Below are positions 1 to 7,364 of a DNA stretch of 13,385 bases, piece by piece. The DNA is taken from NCBI GenBank assembly GCA_964616545.1, contig CAZTUA010000031.1:1-13385 (forward strand), in the 5' to 3' direction. Position numbers and translations under genes: made by a program. Every line of letters starts with the position of its first letter. Positions within the stretch are counted from its first letter, which is position 1. The notes under the pieces are model-generated. The model saw only the letters and a program-made list of their open reading frames with translations. It was not told the DNA's origin and searched no databases. The DNA is from JAQVEM01 sp964616545. GTDB lineage: Bacteria; Actinomycetota; Humimicrobiia; Humimicrobiales; Humimicrobiaceae.

Positions 1-40
1 CTGGAATTTAATAAATCCTGTACTAAATCTTTATGATTTT

Positions 41-830
41 TTAGGCATGCGCTAGGCGAACCGCCTCTGCAATAGCCACTATTCTTGAAATCATAGGTAT
101 CTCTTTTCCCTTGAGCCCTTCAGGGTAACCCGTGCCATCCCATCTTTCATAGTGGTGCAATATTCCTCTGGCAATTCGTTTCAGGTCTCGAGATGATTTA
201 GCGAGACGAAAACCGACTTCGGGATGTTTTTTTATAACTTTCCATTCTTCTGATATTAATTTTCCGGCTTTTAAGATAATGTTATCAGATATCGAAATTT
301 TGCCTATATCATGAAGTATTGCAAGGAGTTTTAATTCATTGATCTCGTCATATTTTAATTTTATCTTCTCTCCCAGAAGCGTGCTTAGATCTGCCATTCT
401 ACTGCCGTGCTCTTCAGTTTCGTAGTCTCTTTCTTCAAGGGCTTTTTTAAGTGATAAGATTATCGAACTACGGGCACTATCAATTTCTAATAGTTTGTGT
501 TCATTCATTATATCTTCGGCTTCTTTTACTATTTCATTCATGCTCTTTCTAGTGCTATTTTTCACTGCAACACCCAGTGATATATTTAAGGGCATTGCTT
601 CCTTACTTTCTTTTAGACAACTTTCCTTGATTCTATCAATTATTTTTATGGCATCTTTCCTGGTGGTTTTAGGCAGTAATATTGCAAACTCATCGCCACC
701 CCAGCTGCAAAGAATATCTTCATGCCTTAAACTCTTTTTAAAATATTTCCGCTATTTTCTTCAGGACTTCATCGCCTTTGTTTTGGCCATATGCGTCATT
801 TATGAGTTTTAACCCTTTTATATCTCTAAG
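41..830 (-). pseudogene. Truncated, frameshifted GGDEF + HD-GYP cyclic-di-GMP signalling protein
   Basis: The minus strand from about 827 reads DIKGLKLINDAYGQNKGDEV, the middle of a GGDEF domain, then stops at TAA after AEIF. One base out of frame it continues as KKSLRHEDILCSWGGDEFAI, the active-site loop, and runs without a stop through the rest of GGDEF and an HD-GYP domain: LAILHDIGKI, KHPEVGFR and HYERWDGTGYPEGLKG. Deleting one T from the TTTT at 740-743 restores the frame. The N-terminus, including the DxLTGLxNR part of GGDEF, is missing where IS110-like homology begins. The C-terminus is also lost: after ISRIVAIAEA the expected 'D-A-x-D-A-M-T' is replaced by VRLAHA and a stop. The longest intact piece (595-41, 184 residues) keeps most of the HD-GYP domain but is unlikely to be functional. 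It lies downstream of the operon on the same strand and has no evident link to it. Confidence 0.8.
54..66. repeat. Small GC-rich hairpin at the broken end of the HD-GYP gene
   Basis: AGGCG (54-58), loop AAC, CGCCT (62-66) form a perfect 5-bp stem. It lies beside the palindrome GCATGC (45-50) in a GC-rich islet within AT-rich DNA, just where HD-GYP similarity is lost. It may be an end of a mobile or repeated element; there is too little sequence to identify it. Confidence 0.35.
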
Positions 831-1046
831 AGGCTTTATCTTTCTATTAGGAAAAGGTGCGGGTATAAGCGTTCTATTATAGCTATTGCACAGATGTTGC
901 TTACCGCTATATATCATATCCTTTCAAATGATGAGTTTTATAATCCCGATCTTTACAGGAAAGCTTATAAGCTTCCCCGGACAAGAAACATCACTGTGGA
1001 CCAGGCAATATCATTTGCCAGAAGGTTCAGCTACTGTGTGAATTAG
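831..1046 (+). pseudogene. C-terminal fragment of an IS110-like transposase
   Basis: The plus strand is open in one frame from 813 to a TAG at 1044-1046. From about 837 it reads YLSIRKRCGYKRSIIAIAQM, followed by LLTAIYHILSNDEFYNPDLY. This resembles the end of the IS110-family transposase: a basic G-x-K/R-K/R stretch, then IIAIA..LL..IYH.L and a Y/DLY motif. The tail (ITVDQAISFARRFSY) fits the last helix before the stop. No start codon or upstream domain remains, and the left limit abuts the broken GGDEF gene at about 825-835. It is therefore a relic, probably of the element that truncated that gene. The family assignment is by eye. Confidence 0.55.
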
Positions 1047-1104
1047 ATACTGATACATCAGGTAAGCCTTTAAGTAAATATTTGGTTTTCAAAGATCATC
1101 CTTA

Positions 1105-1125
1105 GCATGGTTTTTTCTGCCATGC
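1105..1125. repeat. 6-bp inverted repeat between transposase remnants
   Basis: GCATGG at 1105-1110 and CCATGC at 1120-1125 form a perfect 6-bp stem around a 9-base T-rich loop. It sits between the two transposase fragments in a stretch with no coding signal (1047-1163). It could be a leftover element end or a weak terminator; no T-run follows directly. Confidence 0.3.
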
Positions 1126-1163
1126 CCAACTTTGGAAATTTGTTTTTTTAGCTTTATTCAGAC

Positions 1164-1361
1164 TTATCCTTTATCCTGAAGATATCTAAGACATTCTTCA
1201 GATCTATATTTGATATCAGCAGCAATCCAGATTGGAGCATCCGGTATTTTCTCATGTGATTCAATAAGATTGGGTACCGTTCCTATATTATGATGAAGGG
1301 AACCTGGGGAAGCAGAAACTGCAGTGATTATCCCAATATAAATCCCCCATTTAAATTTCAT
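1164..1361 (-). pseudogene. Transposase fragment, IS1182-like DDE type
   Basis: A 65-codon open stretch with an in-frame stop six codons before its ATG. The segment IWIAADIKYRSEECLRYLQD resembles the conserved 'aDaGYGSEENYeYLe' stretch around the second catalytic Asp of IS1182-type transposases, and the preceding TAVSASPGSLHHN resembles the usual T-x-x-x-x-P-G-x-x-H-D region just before it. It ends at TAA directly after the conserved block, with no continuation in any frame that I can recognise. It is a decayed piece of a protein normally of about 450-550 residues and is not expected to be active. The family assignment is by eye and moderate; the word ADIKYRS deviates from consensus. Confidence 0.5.
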
Positions 1362-1505
1362 TGAGAGTATAATCTTCTATGGATTCCATTACTCTTAAAA
1401 ATATATAAATAACTATATAATTATCCACAAGAATAACTTACTAAAGAAACTTTTGTAACAATCACCTATAAATTATAAAAACCATAAAATAACTCTTATA
1501 GAGCT
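1362..1505. other. AT-rich spacer after the operon
   Basis: Very AT-rich DNA between the transaldolase stop and the transposase fragment. A 4-bp stem (CTCT/AGAG, 1493-1503) abuts the stop codon and is followed on the minus strand by interrupted T tracts, but it is too short to call a terminator. I see no gene here. Confidence 0.5.
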
Positions 1506-2333
1506 TTATGACCCTTTTATTAAATCTTTATATTCAGAAACAACGTCCAGGGTAAATTTTTCCATACCTTCCATGGTTTTATAATGTATCAACGTTTTTT
1601 CAATTACACTAAACGGAAGAGTGGCGATATCTGCTCCAGCCAGGGCAACTTCTCTTACCTGCCTGGGATTTCTTATGCTTGCAGCTATAATTTCGGATTC
1701 TATGACATAATTTTCAAAAATTTCTGCAATCTGGCTTACCAGGTCAACACCGGATACTACTCCATTATCCTCTAAAACGTTATTATTTTTTTCAAGGCCG
1801 GCAGCTGGAAAATAATCACTTTTTTTAAATGATATATCATTCTGGCTTCTAATATAATCATCCACTCTTCCTGCAAATGGGCTAACAAATTTTGCCCCTG
1901 CTTTTGCAGCCATCAGAGCCTGTTCAGGTGTAAATACGAGAGTACAGTTAACCGGAATTTTTAACCTTGATAATTCTTTTATAGCTTTAATACCATCAAA
2001 AGTATTTTCAGTTTTTTCTCCAAAAGAAGGGTTAACCGGAATTTTTATATATACATTCCCTGCAACAGAATTAAACTTCTTAAATATCCTTTTTCCTTCT
2101 TCTATCATCTCCTGATAAGTATTTCCAATAACTTCTAAACTTACCGGTGTTCCTCTGGCTGTTTTTAATATTTGCTTTATATAAGCTTCCATCTCAATAT
2201 TGTTGCCCTTTTTTTTAAGGTCTTCCACTGCCTGCCTGATTAAGGTCGGATTGGTGGTAACCCCATCTAAAATACCCAGCAAATAAGCTTTTTCTACTTC
2301 TTCTAATTTTCCTGTATCAATAAATATTTTAAT
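1506..2333 (-). CDS. Transaldolase / fructose-6-phosphate aldolase-like protein with AUU start
   Basis: A TIM-barrel class I aldolase of the TalC/FSA family, about 275 residues with the start used here (E. coli FSA is about 220). It should make or break a dihydroxyacetone-type carbon bond through a Schiff base. Motifs: FIDTG with Asp6, GVTTNPTLI, the Schiff-base lysine Lys97 (YIKIPV), NCTLVFTPEQA, and VSPFAGRVDDY. No ATG, GTG or TTG exists before a TTG at 2282, and starting there would delete the first strand and Asp6. An ATT at 2333-2331 gives residues M-K-I-F-I-D, puts Asp at position 6 as in FSA, and lies 7 bases after a perfect AAGGAGG, so an AUU start is the best reading. It is the last gene of the operon, 32 bases after the aldolase. 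The start could instead be an ATG changed by mutation or sequencing error. Confidence 0.9.
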   Translation of the reverse strand: MKIFIDTGKLEEVEKAYLLGILDGVTTNPTLIRQAVEDLKKKGNNIEMEAYIKQILKTARGTPVSLEVIGNTYQEMIEEGKRIFKKFNSVAGNVYIKIPVNPSFGEKTENTFDGIKAIKELSRLKIPVNCTLVFTPEQALMAAKAGAKFVSPFAGRVDDYIRSQNDISFKKSDYFPAAGLEKNNNVLEDNGVVSGVDLVSQIAEIFENYVIESEIIAASIRNPRQVREVALAGADIATLPFSVIEKTLIHYKTMEGMEKFTLDVVSEYKDLIKGS

Positions 2334-2340
2334 TTTAATC

Positions 2341-2347
2341 CCTCCTT
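2341..2347 (-). promoter_or_regulatory. Strong Shine-Dalgarno that fixes the AUU start of the transaldolase
   Basis: The minus strand reads AAGGAGG here, followed by the seven bases GATTAAA and then ATT at 2333. This is ideal spacing for that ATT and poor for the TTG at 2282, which is over 50 bases away. The preceding gene's stop is 18 bases upstream of this site. Confidence 0.8.
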
Positions 2348-2365
2348 TTCTTAAAAATTTTCTTA

Positions 2366-3502
2366 TTAATGTTTCTTTTTGGTAATAGATATGTCATTCA
2401 GGATAATTCCTGACCTGAACTCCTCAACCTCCCAGCTCTTAATAAAATCAATTTGTTTTTTATCCATAAATTTGTATCCTCCAAAACTTTCAGCATATAT
2501 GGCAATTTTTAGAGCATCCAGAAAAGAAAGCAATGCAATACGAGAAGTATTTTCTTTAGCACCAACTGCAAAAATACCTATCATTTTCACAGCTATAATC
2601 TTAGGATAACAGCTATTCCTTTTGCTGTACCTATCTATATCAATTTCAATGTTTTCCAAGTTCTCTATAAATAACATCTCAGACCCGGCGTATACAATAT
2701 GATCGGGGGTATATGAAGAATAAACTTTTTCAAACGATTTGCGATCTTTAACAACTTTACTAATTTCAGTATTATTATCAAATATAATATACATATCTTT
2801 AAAGGCAGGATAGCTTTTTATACGTCCATATACCTTTTCTATTTTTTCTTTACTAACTTGAATCGGTGAAAAATCAGGTTCGAGGGTAATCTGTTTTTTT
2901 AAGGTTTTTATTATAAAATTATGGATTTTTTTAATATCATCCAGGTTTTCAGCTCCCACAACCAGACCATGATTTTCAAGAAATATAATATCAGGCAGTA
3001 ACTTATGCTTATTCTTGTACTCCGATAACTCTGCTTTAGCTAATTTTGCCAGAAGATATCCCGGAGTTGTATAAGGAATCCAGATACATCGGGAATTGAA
3101 TAATTTTTCTGCCAGATTGCGGCCATTTTTACTGCATGTTAATCCATTGACTATAGCAGGATGGGTATGAATAACATATTTATAAGGCAATATAGCATGT
3201 AGCAGTGATTCAATACTCGGCCGGCTGGTTTCCCCCCTTACACGTGAATCCATAAGGTCCTTTAACACCAGTCTTTCTCTTAAATCAATATCGGCGGGGT
3301 ACTCTTTCTCAAATATACTTTCTAAAAGATTCCTGTCCAGTTTTACAAATCCATCTTCTTCAATTGAGGCCAGCTCAAACCCTGAAGCTTTAATAAAAAT
3401 ATATTTTTCATCTTTAAAGGATGTATTGCCGCCACCCCCCAGAAGAAAATCCGGGTCCTTTCCGTAAAAACGGGAAATTTTAACCAGTTCTTTTATGCTC
3501 AT
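2366..3502 (-). CDS. Class II aldolase/adducin-family sugar-phosphate aldolase (YuxG/RhaD-like, without SDR half)
   Basis: A 378-residue zinc aldolase. The substrate loop is GGGNTS at 23-28. Zinc ligands are His112 and His114 (HTHP) and His178 (ENHGLVVG). Glu98 in SIESLLH is a candidate catalytic acid. Family members cleave ketose-1-phosphates (rhamnulose-1-P, fuculose-1-P) or ribulose-5-P analogues, typically giving DHAP and an aldehyde. The protein is longer than the single-domain aldolases (about 215-280). Residues about 260-375 match the extension found in YuxG-type fused aldolase-dehydrogenases, including FAVGAKENTS at 311-320 and FIKSWEVEEFR near 353-363. The dehydrogenase half is not attached here; a related SDR is encoded near the start of the operon. 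Start ATG 3502 has AGGAG 5 bases upstream, 16 bases after E1. The exact substrate is unknown. Confidence 0.9.
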   Translation of the reverse strand: MSIKELVKISRFYGKDPDFLLGGGGNTSFKDEKYIFIKASGFELASIEEDGFVKLDRNLLESIFEKEYPADIDLRERLVLKDLMDSRVRGETSRPSIESLLHAILPYKYVIHTHPAIVNGLTCSKNGRNLAEKLFNSRCIWIPYTTPGYLLAKLAKAELSEYKNKHKLLPDIIFLENHGLVVGAENLDDIKKIHNFIIKTLKKQITLEPDFSPIQVSKEKIEKVYGRIKSYPAFKDMYIIFDNNTEISKVVKDRKSFEKVYSSYTPDHIVYAGSEMLFIENLENIEIDIDRYSKRNSCYPKIIAVKMIGIFAVGAKENTSRIALLSFLDALKIAIYAESFGGYKFMDKKQIDFIKSWEVEEFRSGIILNDISITKKKH

Positions 3503-3518
3503 ATTTCTCCTATTTTAA

Positions 3519-5981
3519 TTAAATACCAGATTTGTATCTTCGTTTTATCTCAACCGTGCCCTGATTTGTTTTTGGTATATATTTATCTAATGGCATGATA
3601 TTTTCATGGATAGCATCCAGCACCCACTCTTTCTGGGGGAAAAAGATATCCTCAAGTTCCGGGGCAGGTGTAATCCAGTTCCTGGAACCTATAACCACAG
3701 GGGGAGCATCAAGTAAGTCAAAGGCAAGCCTGGTAATATTTGAAGCTACATTATGCATGTAAGAGCCCCTCTCCACAGCTTCCGAACCCAGCAGGACATT
3801 GCCAGTCTTATTTAAAGATTCCAGAATTAAATCATAATTCAGGGGAACAATGCTTCTCAGGTCAATAACCTCGACACTTACCCCGTAGTCCTTTTGTAGT
3901 ATTTCTGCAGCCTCCAGGGCAGTGTAAAGAAAAGGACCGGAAGAGATAATGGTTATATCCCTGCCTTTTTTCCGGATAGCAGGTTCACCAAAGTCTACTT
4001 CATAGTATCCCCCGGGAACTCCATCTTCATTAAAGAGTTCAGGATAATCATATATTTTCTGGCTTTCAAAAAAAATTACCGGATCGCATTCTGAAAGCGC
4101 CTTATTCATAAGTCCCTTTGCATCATACGGGGTAACGGGATAAACAATTTTAAGGCCGGGAATGTGATTCACTATGGATGACCAGTCCTGGGAGTGCTGG
4201 GCTCCGTATTTTGCTCCAACAGAAATTCTAACCACTACCGGCATTTTTAAAATGCCCGCAGACATGCTCTGCCATTTTGACAGCTGGTTAAATATCTCGT
4301 CCCCTGCTCTTCCCAAAAAATCACAATACATAAGTTCACAGACGACACGGCCTCCCTCAAGCGCGTAACCTATGGCAGCCCCCACGATTCCCGCTTCAGA
4401 AATTGGGGTATTAAAAAGGCGGTGATAGGGCAGGGCTTCTGTCATGCCACGGTATACCGCAAAAGCCCCTCCCCAGTCCCGGTTCTCTTCGCCAAAAGCA
4501 ACCATTGTGGGATCGATATAGAAACGATGCATCATGGCCTCAAAAACTCCATCCCTGAAGTTAAAAGCTTTCATCCTGGGAACCGGCTCTCCTTTTTCAT
4601 TAAATCCCTTACGCACTTTGCCGCGAATCTGCAGCACCCTCGGATTTTCATTTAGAGGGTGATTTACTTCCGGCGCTTTTTCACTGAAGCGCTCTACTTT
4701 TTCATTTGAAAACATAACTTTGCCGATAAACTCGGTTTTACTATCCATACGGGGGGAAATTTTAATATCGGCTGCAAGTTTAAACATTTCATATACCATT
4801 TCATCTACTGTTGTTTTTATTTCTTTCAGTTCATCCCCGGATAGCATATGGCTAGAAACCATTTTATCGCCAAAAGCTTTAATAGCATCCGCTCTTTCCC
4901 ATATTTCTATTTCCTCCCTGGTCCTGTAGCTTGAGGCATCAGAGGGTGAATGGCCGCTGATACGGTATGTGACTGTATCCAGTAAAACCGGCCCAAGACC
5001 CTTTTTTAGAATCTCCTTTTTTCTTTTTATAGCATCAATAACAGCCAGAGGGTCGTATCCGTTAATTCTTTCCGCATGCATCTGTTCAGGATTTACACCG
5101 GCGCCCAGCCGGGCCAGTATTTTAAATCCCATAGTCTCGCCACTTGTTTGCCCACCCATCCCGTAATGGTTGTTCATGCAATTTAAAATAAGGGGCAACC
5201 CGCCCCCGAGTTTTTTATCCCAAAGGCTGCGGTACTGATCCATTGTAGCAAAGCAAATTCCTTCCCATACGGGACCGCAGCTAAAAGAGCCGTCACCGAT
5301 GTTAATAATCACTATACCATCTGAACGGTTAATTCTTTTATATAAAGCAGCTCCCGGGCCAATAGAACCTGAAGCGCCTACAATTGCATTATTGGGGTAA
5401 ATGCCGAAAGGAGGAAAAAATACATGCATTGAACCGCCCAGACCTTTATTAAAACCGGTCTTACGGGCAAAATTTTCTGCATAAGTGCCATAGATTAAAA
5501 ATTTTTTCGCTAGGTCCCCGGAACTGCCATTATGATTCTTTCCCACCACTTCCAGTATGGAGCCATCCATATAATTTTCCATAATATCAGTAAGTTTTTT
5601 ATCATTTAGTTTCCTGACGGCAGAGAGACCCTTTGCAAGTACCTCGCTGTGACTTCTGTGCGAGCCATAAATGTGGTCCTGAACATCCAGTGTGAATGCC
5701 TGGCCTACAGCAGCCGACTCCTGGCCTATGGAAAGATGAGCCGGGCCTTTGTGATCGTAATCAATTCCCCTGTACGAGCCTTCCTTCTTTATTTTATCCA
5801 GAATTGTCTCAAATTCCCGCAAGACACACATATCGTGATAGATGGCTTTAAAATCATCTTTTGAAAATAGTTTTTTTTCCTCCTCGATTGATTTATCATA
5901 TGCATTTATATTTATGGGTTTAAACTTAATTTTACCTTTTGCAAAAACATCCTCCGGTATTATTTCAATATTTTTAGTCAT
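3519..5981 (-). CDS. Fused alpha-beta thiamine-diphosphate-dependent E1 component of 2-oxoacid dehydrogenase complex
   Basis: An 820-residue single-chain E1 that decarboxylates a 2-oxoacid (or cleaves acetoin) and acylates the E2 lipoyl group. Residues about 40-400 are the alpha half, with the thiamine-diphosphate motif from GDGSF at 229-233 to NN at 270-271 (NNHYGMG), and the alpha loop GHSPSDASSYR at 343-353. Residues about 400-470 are a linker. Residues about 471-800 are the beta half: FGEENRDWGG (496-505), NTPISEAGIVGAAIGYALEG (524-543), the FLGRAGDEIFNQ stretch after 554, and HSQDW with His596. Most Gram-positive complexes encode these halves as two genes; fused forms occur in several phyla. 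The Shine-Dalgarno GGAGGT is about 12 bases before the ATG, longer than ideal, and there is no better start. It lies after E3 and before the aldolase. Substrate could be pyruvate, acetoin or a pathway-specific oxoacid. Confidence 0.93.
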   Translation of the reverse strand: MTKNIEIIPEDVFAKGKIKFKPININAYDKSIEEEKKLFSKDDFKAIYHDMCVLREFETILDKIKKEGSYRGIDYDHKGPAHLSIGQESAAVGQAFTLDVQDHIYGSHRSHSEVLAKGLSAVRKLNDKKLTDIMENYMDGSILEVVGKNHNGSSGDLAKKFLIYGTYAENFARKTGFNKGLGGSMHVFFPPFGIYPNNAIVGASGSIGPGAALYKRINRSDGIVIINIGDGSFSCGPVWEGICFATMDQYRSLWDKKLGGGLPLILNCMNNHYGMGGQTSGETMGFKILARLGAGVNPEQMHAERINGYDPLAVIDAIKRKKEILKKGLGPVLLDTVTYRISGHSPSDASSYRTREEIEIWERADAIKAFGDKMVSSHMLSGDELKEIKTTVDEMVYEMFKLAADIKISPRMDSKTEFIGKVMFSNEKVERFSEKAPEVNHPLNENPRVLQIRGKVRKGFNEKGEPVPRMKAFNFRDGVFEAMMHRFYIDPTMVAFGEENRDWGGAFAVYRGMTEALPYHRLFNTPISEAGIVGAAIGYALEGGRVVCELMYCDFLGRAGDEIFNQLSKWQSMSAGILKMPVVVRISVGAKYGAQHSQDWSSIVNHIPGLKIVYPVTPYDAKGLMNKALSECDPVIFFESQKIYDYPELFNEDGVPGGYYEVDFGEPAIRKKGRDITIISSGPFLYTALEAAEILQKDYGVSVEVIDLRSIVPLNYDLILESLNKTGNVLLGSEAVERGSYMHNVASNITRLAFDLLDAPPVVIGSRNWITPAPELEDIFFPQKEWVLDAIHENIMPLDKYIPKTNQGTVEIKRRYKSGI

Positions 5982-6003
5982 TTTTAAATTCTTACCTCCC
6001 TTT

Positions 6004-7347
6004 TTATTTAATCTGGCAGATTGCCTCTTTTATAGCTTCCGAGACTGTGGGGTGCGGGAAAACTATTTCACGGATATCATCTACTCTCATTTCCATCTCT
6101 ATAAAAGTGGCTGCTCCATAAATCATTTCACCTGCCGCATCCCCGATTATATGGATACCCAGAATTTCATTGTACTTATCCCCTGTAAGTACTTTTATAT
6201 ATCCAGTCTTTTTCCCATTTTCGGCTACAAAACGGCCTGATACATTCAGCGGCAGTATATTTTTATTATAACCGGTCCCTTCCCGCTCGAGCATCTCTTC
6301 GGTCATTCCTGCAGATGCAACCTCGGGACTGGTATAAATAACATTTGGAATCGCCTTATACCTCATAGTATCTTTTTTCCCAAACATATTTTTCACCGCT
6401 ACAATGCCTTCCCTTGTAGCTGCATGTGCCAGCAGGCACCTGCCTGTAACATCCCCGCATGTCCATATTCCAGAAACGTTTGTTTTTCCCTCAAGATCTG
6501 CCTTAATTCCTCCTGAATCATAAAATACACCAATCTCATCCAGTCCAATATTTTCCACGTTGGGTTTCCTTCCGGTGGCATTAAGGATGAATTCACTCTG
6601 TGCCGTTTCATTCTTTCCGTCCTCACGGGTATATGATATTTCCTTATCATTAATCCCTGTAACTCTACTTCCAGTAGAAAAATCAATACCTTGATTTTTA
6701 AGGTTTTTAAGTAAATGTGAAGATATTTCCCTGTCCATCTGGCAGGCTATGTCAGGGAGCATTTCAATTACTTTTACTTCTGTGCCCATCTCATTAAAAA
6801 AGTAGGCAAATTCAAGTCCGATTGCTCCCGCGCCTATGACAGCCAGCGATTCCGGGATTTTATCTAAATTAAGAATATCGGTAGAATCCAGTACTTTTTT
6901 ACAATCCATACCTTCAATAGGGGGAATAGCCGGCCTGGAGCCTGTAGCAATCAATATGTTTTTTGTCTCGTAATCTTTACCGCCGACGGTAACGATATTT
7001 TTAGCCGAAAGGTGCCCTTCGCCCCATATTATTTCCACCCCGCTTCGCTTTAATTTATTTTCTACGCCTTTCGCAAGCAGGGTGATAACCTCTTTTTTGC
7101 GCTTCTGTATCTGCTTATAATCTACTTCTGATATTGTTGTTTTTACACCATAATCTCCTGCTTCTCTTATTGATTGCAGTATCTTTGCAGAATGGATCAG
7201 TGTTTTCGTGGGAATACAGCCTGTATTAAGGCATACTCCCCCGATATATTCCTTCTCAATCAGGGCTACTTTCCTGCCCATTTCCCCGGCATGTGCTGCC
7301 GCTTCATATCCTCCAGGGCCAGCGCCCAGTACAATCAAATCATACAT
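6004..7347 (-). CDS. lpdA: Dihydrolipoamide dehydrogenase (E3)
   Basis: A 447-residue FAD flavoprotein that reoxidises dihydrolipoate on E2 with NAD+. The N-terminal FAD motif is GAGPGGYEAA (8-17). The redox-active disulfide is in GGVCLNTGCIPTKT, with the CxxxxC spacing of the family. The NAD motif is GAGAIGLEF, the second FAD motif is TCGDVTG, and the C-terminal HPTVSEAI carries the active-site His that comes from the partner subunit of the dimer. Length is slightly below the usual 460-475, but all landmarks are present. Start ATG at 7347 follows AGGAGGT. It is encoded between E2 and the fused E1, so it is very probably dedicated to this complex. There is no lipoyl domain at the N-terminus. 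Confidence 0.97.
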   Translation of the reverse strand: MYDLIVLGAGPGGYEAAAHAGEMGRKVALIEKEYIGGVCLNTGCIPTKTLIHSAKILQSIREAGDYGVKTTISEVDYKQIQKRKKEVITLLAKGVENKLKRSGVEIIWGEGHLSAKNIVTVGGKDYETKNILIATGSRPAIPPIEGMDCKKVLDSTDILNLDKIPESLAVIGAGAIGLEFAYFFNEMGTEVKVIEMLPDIACQMDREISSHLLKNLKNQGIDFSTGSRVTGINDKEISYTREDGKNETAQSEFILNATGRKPNVENIGLDEIGVFYDSGGIKADLEGKTNVSGIWTCGDVTGRCLLAHAATREGIVAVKNMFGKKDTMRYKAIPNVIYTSPEVASAGMTEEMLEREGTGYNKNILPLNVSGRFVAENGKKTGYIKVLTGDKYNEILGIHIIGDAAGEMIYGAATFIEMEMRVDDIREIVFPHPTVSEAIKEAICQIK

Positions 7348-7364
7348 AATACCTCCTGCTGCTT

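Noticed and set aside
735..750. Programmed ribosomal frameshift in the GGDEF gene at the TTTTAAAAA run
   Set aside because: The gene is also truncated at both ends, so decay or a homopolymer sequencing error is simpler than a functional frameshift.
1493..1503. CTCT-TAT-AGAG hairpin next to the transaldolase stop as an operon terminator
   Set aside because: The stem is only 4 bp and AT-rich, and the T tracts that follow on the minus strand are interrupted.
5842..6240. A 132-codon plus-strand open frame spanning the E1/E3 junction
   Set aside because: It is antisense to the E1 N-terminus and E3 C-terminus; its hydrophobic runs are explained by the complement of Lys- and Glu-rich coding sequence.
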